Origin: Gemmatimonadota bacterium
Lineage (GTDB): Bacteria > Gemmatimonadota > Gemmatimonadetes > Gemmatimonadales > GWC2-71-9
NCBI GenBank assembly: GCA_029884275.1
Contig: JAOUIC010000084.1
Location: 1 to 7,049, forward strand
Direction of reading: 5' to 3'
DNA length: 7,049 nt
Below, piece by piece: positions 5,495 through 7,049 of this stretch. The position numbers were made by a program, and so were the translations under genes. The number at the start of each line of letters is the position of its first letter. Position 1 is the stretch's first letter. The notes below the pieces were generated by a model. That model was given only the letters and a program-made list of their open reading frames with translations. It ran no database searches and was not told where the DNA came from.

Positions 5495-7049
5495 GTGTCC
5501 GAAGAAATTCTTGGCCGTCTGCAGACCGCCTTGGGAGACCGCTACCAGATCCAGCGTGAGCTGGGCCGGGGCGGCATGGCCACCGTCTTCCTGGCGACCG
5601 ACATCAAGCACGAGCGCGAGGTCGCGATCAAGGTCCTCCACCCCGAACTGTCGGAGAACCTCGGCGTGGAGCGGTTCGACCGCGAGATCAAGACGGTCGC
5701 GAAGCTGCAGCATCCCAACATCCTGAGCCTGTTCGACTCCGGCGAGGCCGACGGCCTGCTGTACTACGTCATGCCGTTCGTGTACGGCGAGTCGCTGGGA
5801 GACCGCCTGCAGCGCGAGCCGATGCTGCCGATCGAGACCGCCGTGGGCATCACGCTCGAGGTGGCCGACGCGCTGGGCTACGCCCACTCCCTCGGCATCG
5901 TCCACCGCGACATCAAGCCGGACAACATCATGCTGTCTGGCAATCACGCGCTGGTGGCCGACTTCGGCATCGCCAAGGCGATCAGCAGCATCGAGGGCAG
6001 CGCCAAGCTGACCGAGGCGGGGGTGGCGGTCGGCACTCCGCTCTACATGAGCCCCGAGCAGGCGGTGGGCGACCCTGCCGGACCCACCAGCGACCTCTAC
6101 AGCCTCGCGTGCGTGCTGTACGAGATGCTCGCGGGGGCGCCGCCGTTCACCGGCGCCAATGCGCGCCAGATCATGGCGCGGCACGCAATGGAACAGGTGC
6201 CCAGCCTGCAGGTGATCCGCGATACCGTCCCCGACGAAGTCGAGGACGCCATCATGGCCACCATGGCCAAGGTGCCGGCCGACCGACCCCAGACCGCCGC
6301 CCAGTTCGCCGAGATCCTCGGCGCCCAGCCGGGGGTGACCGCCAGCCGCTATTCCGCCATGCGCGTCACGGCGGCGCGCCGCGCGGCCAGAACCGGCCAG
6401 ATCCCGCTGCCGGAGCAGCCGGCTGCCCCGCCACGCAAGCGGTGGCTCGTCCCTGCCATCGCCGGTGGCGTGGTGGTGGCTGCGCTCGGCGGATTCGGCG
6501 CGTGGAAGCTGCTCGGCGGCGGCGCGCCGGCGGCGTCCGTTGGCGGCCTCGACCGGCACAACATCGCGGTGCTGTATTTCGACGACTTGAGCCAGAAGAA
6601 GGACCTGGGGTACGTCGCCGACGGCCTCACCGAGGGCCTGATCAGCGTCCTCGGCTCGGTGCAGGGACTGACGGTGGTCTCCAGGGGCGGCGTGGCTCCG
6701 TACCGAGGTGGCGCCGTCCCCCGGGACAGCATCGCGCGCGCACTTCGGGTCGGAACCCTGGTCATGGGCAGCGTCGAGCCGGAGTCGGACAGCCTCCGCG
6801 TCACGCTCCGGCTGCTGGACGACGCCGGCACGGAGATGGACCGGGCGACGTTCAAGAAGTCGGGGAAGGACCTCATCGCGCTATCCGACAGCCTCTCCCA
6901 GGAGGCCGCCGTGCTGATCCGCAAGCGGATCGGCGAAGCAGTGCAGTTGAGCCGCACCCGCGCCGGCACCCAGAACACCGACGCCTGGGCCACCTACCAG
7001 CGCGCGGTCAATGCTCGGAGCCGGGGCGACTCGCTGTTCCAGGCGGACG
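5495..7049 (+). CDS. Membrane-anchored Hanks-type Ser/Thr protein kinase with FlgO/TolB-N-like sensor region (3' end outside window)
   Basis: This is a eukaryote-like Ser/Thr kinase, 518 codons seen. The cytoplasmic kinase domain spans about 17-275: LGRGGMATVF (23-32, Gly loop), AIK (Lys46), Glu64, HRDIKPDN (137-144, catalytic Asp139), DFG (156-158), GTPLYMSPE (180-188) and DRP (263-265). All catalytic residues are present and it is an RD kinase, so activation-loop autophosphorylation (for example Thr173 or Thr181) is plausible. A basic juxtamembrane stretch (about 290-316) leads to a membrane helix (317-338). Beyond it, residues 356-482 start with NIAVLYFDDLS and contain GYVADGLTEGLISVL and LRVGTLVMGSV, the pattern of FlgO/TolB-N-like domains attached to such kinases. 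NTDAWATYQRAVNARSRGD (494-512) looks like the start of TPR-type helical repeats. The GTG at 5495 is chosen because the kinase N-terminus fits and an upstream in-frame GTG (5453) would overlap the predicted transcription start. Shine-Dalgarno is weak. The stimulus is unknown; the PP2C protein at 717 could oppose it. Confidence 0.93.
   Translation, partial: MSEEILGRLQTALGDRYQIQRELGRGGMATVFLATDIKHEREVAIKVLHPELSENLGVERFDREIKTVAKLQHPNILSLFDSGEADGLLYYVMPFVYGESLGDRLQREPMLPIETAVGITLEVADALGYAHSLGIVHRDIKPDNIMLSGNHALVADFGIAKAISSIEGSAKLTEAGVAVGTPLYMSPEQAVGDPAGPTSDLYSLACVLYEMLAGAPPFTGANARQIMARHAMEQVPSLQVIRDTVPDEVEDAIMATMAKVPADRPQTAAQFAEILGAQPGVTASRYSAMRVTAARRAARTGQIPLPEQPAAPPRKRWLVPAIAGGVVVAALGGFGAWKLLGGGAPAASVGGLDRHNIAVLYFDDLSQKKDLGYVADGLTEGLISVLGSVQGLTVVSRGGVAPYRGGAVPRDSIARALRVGTLVMGSVEPESDSLRVTLRLLDDAGTEMDRATFKKSGKDLIALSDSLSQEAAVLIRKRIGEAVQLSRTRAGTQNTDAWATYQRAVNARSRGDSLFQAD

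Noticed and set aside
4362..5726. Long plus-strand open frame of about 454 codons opposite the cysteine-synthase-like gene and running into the kinase gene
   Set aside because: It covers a well-supported minus-strand gene, the spacer and the kinase N-terminus in the wrong frame. Its composition (rich in Gly, Arg, Asp, His) is typical of a GC-rich shadow frame, and it shows no family motif.
5429..6559. Minus-strand open frame of about 376 codons opposite the kinase
   Set aside because: It lies fully opposite conserved kinase motifs and has shadow-like composition with no recognisable domain.

Overview
The window is high-GC bacterial DNA, densely coded, with seven protein genes, two of them cut by the window edges. 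No RNA gene, insertion sequence, CRISPR array or prophage was seen. The combination suggests Gemmatimonadota or a neighbouring high-GC, non-sporulating Gram-negative lineage. The main pointer is a Hanks-type kinase whose cytoplasmic domain is followed by one membrane segment, a FlgO/TolB-N-like domain and the start of what looks like a helical repeat region. A secreted double-PDZ protein with the same lineage flavour supports this. The assignment is inference from gene style, not from a marker gene.

Layout: (1) 1-608, minus strand: N-terminal 202 codons of the DEAH-box helicase HrpB. (2) 717-1613, plus: a PP2C-family protein phosphatase, divergent from hrpB. (3) 1620-2546, minus: an exported protein with two PDZ domains, convergent with the phosphatase (6 bases between stops). 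(4) 2547-2741: a 195-base divergent spacer holding a perfect operator-like dyad and a GC hairpin. (5) 2742-3725 and 3728-4270, plus: a two-gene operon of SpmA-like and SpmB-like Gate (nucleoside-recognition) membrane proteins; SpmA carries a large non-membrane insert. (6) 4279-4308: a perfect 14-bp inverted repeat between convergent genes, probably a bidirectional terminator and possibly a dispersed REP-like unit. (7) 4305-5351, minus: a PLP-dependent cysteine-synthase-family enzyme with a C-terminal Cys-x-x-Cys. (8) 5352-5494: a divergent spacer with a 9-bp inverted repeat and a good -10 hexamer. (9) 5495-7049, plus: the membrane-anchored Ser/Thr kinase, cut by the window end.

Functionally, the PP2C phosphatase and the Hanks kinase are the two opposing activities of eukaryote-like Ser/Thr phosphorylation, but they are about 3.9 kb apart and in separate transcription units, so a partnership is only suggested. 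The spmAB pair is the one clear operon. The rest looks like unlinked housekeeping and envelope genes in short units with alternating orientation. I did not find a convincing undescribed multi-gene system. The observations most worth following are the SpmA insert, the repeat that supplies stop codons to two convergent genes, and the altered substrate loop and CxxC tail of the cysteine-synthase-like enzyme.
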